DNA from: Kocuria marina
GTDB lineage: Bacteria; Actinomycetota; Actinomycetes; Actinomycetales; Micrococcaceae
NCBI GenBank assembly: GCA_014652975.1
Contig: BMZV01000003.1
Coordinates: 310,001 to 374,000 of the forward strand
Length of the DNA: 64,000 nt
Reading direction: 5' to 3'
A model generated the notes under the pieces. The model was not told the origin of the DNA, searched no databases, and saw only the letters and a program-made list of their open reading frames with translations. The translations under genes were made by a program, and so were the position numbers. Shown here piece by piece: positions 62,556 to 64,000 of this stretch (positions are counted from its first letter, which is position 1; each line of letters begins with the position of its first letter).

Positions 62556-63836
62556 ATGACCGCCTCCCCGCCCCCCGAGCCCGCGGCGCCGAGCCCCCCG
62601 CCCGCTCACCGCGGTGTCTCCATCAACACGGCCTTCCCGGAGCCGGGCCTGCTGGAACTGCCGTGGGACACGCCCCTCGAGGACTGGCCTGAGCAGGTGC
62701 TCGCGGCGTACCCGCGCGGGATCTCGCGCCACGTGGTGCGCTTCGCGCGGGTCGGGGAGAAGGTCGTGGCGGTCAAGGAGACCACTCAGTACTATGCCCG
62801 GCGCGAGTACGGGCTGCTGCGCAAGCTCCAACGCATGACCACGCCCTCCGTGGTCCCGGACTCGGTGGTCACGGACCGCTACTCCCCCGACGGCGAGTTG
62901 CTGCCCGCCGCACTCGTCACGGAACACCTGAGTTTCTCGTTGCCCTACCGCACGATCTTCGAGCAGGTCCCCTCACCGGGGACCATCGACCGGTTGGTGG
63001 ACGCCCTCGCGTCCCTGATCGTGCAACTGCACCTGTCCGGTTTCTACTGGGGGGACGTGTCCCTGTCCAACACGCTGTTCCGACGCGACGCCGGGGAGTT
63101 TGCCGCCTACCTCGTGGACGCCGAGACCGGCGAACTGCACCCACAGCTCACGCGGGGTCAGCGCGAGTACGACATCGAGCTCGCCAGGACCAACGTGGCC
63201 GGTGAGGTCATGGACCTGCTGGCCGGGGAGCACATGCAGCAGCGCCTGGCCCAGGCCGGGGTGGATCCGGCCTCGGTGGACCCGTTCGCGGTCTCGGAAC
63301 GGCTCGTGGACACCTACACCGGGCTGTGGGACGAGCTGACCGCGACCGAGATCTTCCCCGTGGGTGACCGGTGGCGGGTCCAGGCGCGCGTGCAACGGCT
63401 CAACGACCTGGGCTTCGACGTGGAGGAGGCCTCCATGGACGCGGACGAGTCTGGTCAGGTCCACCTGCGCCCGCGGGTCGTGGAACCGGGCCACCACGCG
63501 CGCAGGTTGTTGCACCTCACGGGGTTGAACACCCAGGAGAACCAGGCCCGGCGCATCCTCACGGACATCGACCAGTTCGGGCACGCGCTCTACCCCGGTC
63601 TGCCCGAGGACCTCACCGCCCAGTTGTGGATGCGCGAGATCTTCGTGCCCATCATGGCGGCCGTTCCCGCCGGGTTGCGGCGCAAACGGGAACCGGCGCA
63701 GATGATCCACGAGGTGCTCGAGCACCGCTGGTTCATGTCGGAGAAGGCCGGCAAGGACGTCCCCACGCAGGACGCCGTCCAGGACTACGTGCAGTCCTAC
63801 CTGACCGAACGCCCGGACGAGAAGGACGTGTTCTAG
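62556..63836 (+). CDS. DUF4032 protein with kinase-like signatures
   Basis: 426 residues. The N-terminal ~250 have the outline of an LPS-kinase-like fold: a Lys in KVVAVKETTQYYARREYGLL, a catalytic-loop-like GFYWGDVSLSNTLFRRD (D, N spaced as in phosphotransferases) and YLVDAETGEL. The C-terminal half is the DUF4032 domain proper (HHARRLLHLTGLNTQENQARR, in part). Activity is unproven. It starts two bases after the otsB stop, so it belongs to the trehalose unit. Its TAG stop shares three of the four bases CTAG with the convergent regulator's stop. Confidence 0.8.
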   Translation: MTASPPPEPAAPSPPPAHRGVSINTAFPEPGLLELPWDTPLEDWPEQVLAAYPRGISRHVVRFARVGEKVVAVKETTQYYARREYGLLRKLQRMTTPSVVPDSVVTDRYSPDGELLPAALVTEHLSFSLPYRTIFEQVPSPGTIDRLVDALASLIVQLHLSGFYWGDVSLSNTLFRRDAGEFAAYLVDAETGELHPQLTRGQREYDIELARTNVAGEVMDLLAGEHMQQRLAQAGVDPASVDPFAVSERLVDTYTGLWDELTATEIFPVGDRWRVQARVQRLNDLGFDVEEASMDADESGQVHLRPRVVEPGHHARRLLHLTGLNTQENQARRILTDIDQFGHALYPGLPEDLTAQLWMREIFVPIMAAVPAGLRRKREPAQMIHEVLEHRWFMSEKAGKDVPTQDAVQDYVQSYLTERPDEKDVF

Positions 63837-64000
63837 TCCGCCGCGGGTCGCGTGGTGATCAGGTCCGTGACGGCGCGGTGCACCCGCGCGGTCCAGTTCT
63901 CGTCCAGCGAGCCGTAGCGCGCCACGTGCGCGTACGCCGCCCCCAGGATGAAATCCACGACCATGTCCAGGTCCACGGTGTCCCGGATCAGTCCCCGGTC
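63833..64000 (-). CDS. TetR/AcrR-family regulator, C-terminal part only
   Basis: The frame is open from the window edge for 55 codons and ends with TAG at 63835-63833. The sequence (DRGLIRDTVDLDMVVDFILG, then ENWTARVHRAVTDLITT) matches the end of TetR ligand-binding domains, where the reconstructed family pattern is RGEIRxDVDLDxxVDxxxG. The DNA-binding part lies beyond the window. It is convergent with DUF4032. Confidence 0.75.
   Translation of the reverse strand, partial: DRGLIRDTVDLDMVVDFILGAAYAHVARYGSLDENWTARVHRAVTDLITTRPAAD

Overview
The window is 64 kb of high-GC DNA (roughly 70% G+C by eye), densely packed with genes that often overlap or abut, and with many GTG or TTG starts. The gene content is actinobacterial: a DtxR-type iron regulator, DUF3263, DUF3027, DUF4032, DUF6350, a WXG100 protein, a mycothiol-type DinB-like protein, SucCD, OtsAB, and a c-di-AMP riboswitch in front of an NlpC/P60 gene. 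Together these suggest a member of the Micrococcaceae. A Kocuria-like genome is my best guess from memory of gene order, not a demonstrated assignment. Almost everything is ordinary chromosome; I see no prophage, transposase, CRISPR array or rRNA.

Layout. 1-5.2 kb: a membrane protein cut by the window edge, a DUF6350 (PerM-like) membrane protein, an MgtA-type mannosyltransferase, a small unknown protein, and a decayed chimera of a BCCT betaine/choline transporter with a choline-oxidase tail. 5.4-11.8 kb: a divergent pair, one 1039-residue protein of unknown function and one large SNF2-family helicase. This is the most enigmatic part of the window. 11.8-14.1 kb: a TY-Chap-like protein whose C-terminus runs out of frame into a benE remnant, then a leaderless rubrerythrin-VIT1 iron exporter. 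14.1-14.8 kb: a conspicuously AT-richer non-coding block. 14.8-24.6 kb: purU, sucCD, PcrA helicase, a propeller protein, membrane proteins, tRNA-Arg and a DUF4031-HD fusion.

25-32 kb: two secreted NlpC/P60-type cell-wall hydrolases (one under a c-di-AMP riboswitch), dtxR, serC, an MFS exporter, DUF3027 and a cold-shock protein. 32-36 kb: an OmpR-type two-component system, a WXG100 protein and an RNase HI fusion. 36-40.6 kb: CIRCE-controlled groEL, a truncated LytR_C-type protein, DUF3263, ung and a siderophore-interacting protein. 40.6-46 kb: ThrE exporter, FemX-type bridge enzyme and a GltB-like FMN protein. 46-52.3 kb: a complete fructose phosphotransferase operon (fruR-fruK-fruA-ptsI-ptsH). 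52.3-58.2 kb: mntH behind a perfect 22-bp palindrome, an asymmetric heterodimeric ABC exporter and a DinB-like protein. 58.2-64 kb: ferritin, tRNA-Thr, a DsbA-like protein, otsA-otsB-DUF4032 and the tail of a TetR regulator.

Functional threads: metal homeostasis recurs (DtxR, ferritin, VIT1 exporter, siderophore-interacting protein, MntH); cell-envelope remodelling is represented by two NlpC/P60 enzymes, FemX, MgtA and the LytR_C remnant; trehalose synthesis and vestigial betaine functions point to osmotic stress physiology, with the betaine route apparently lost. Many genes have neat perfect-stem terminators, mostly without a U-tract, placed between convergent genes.
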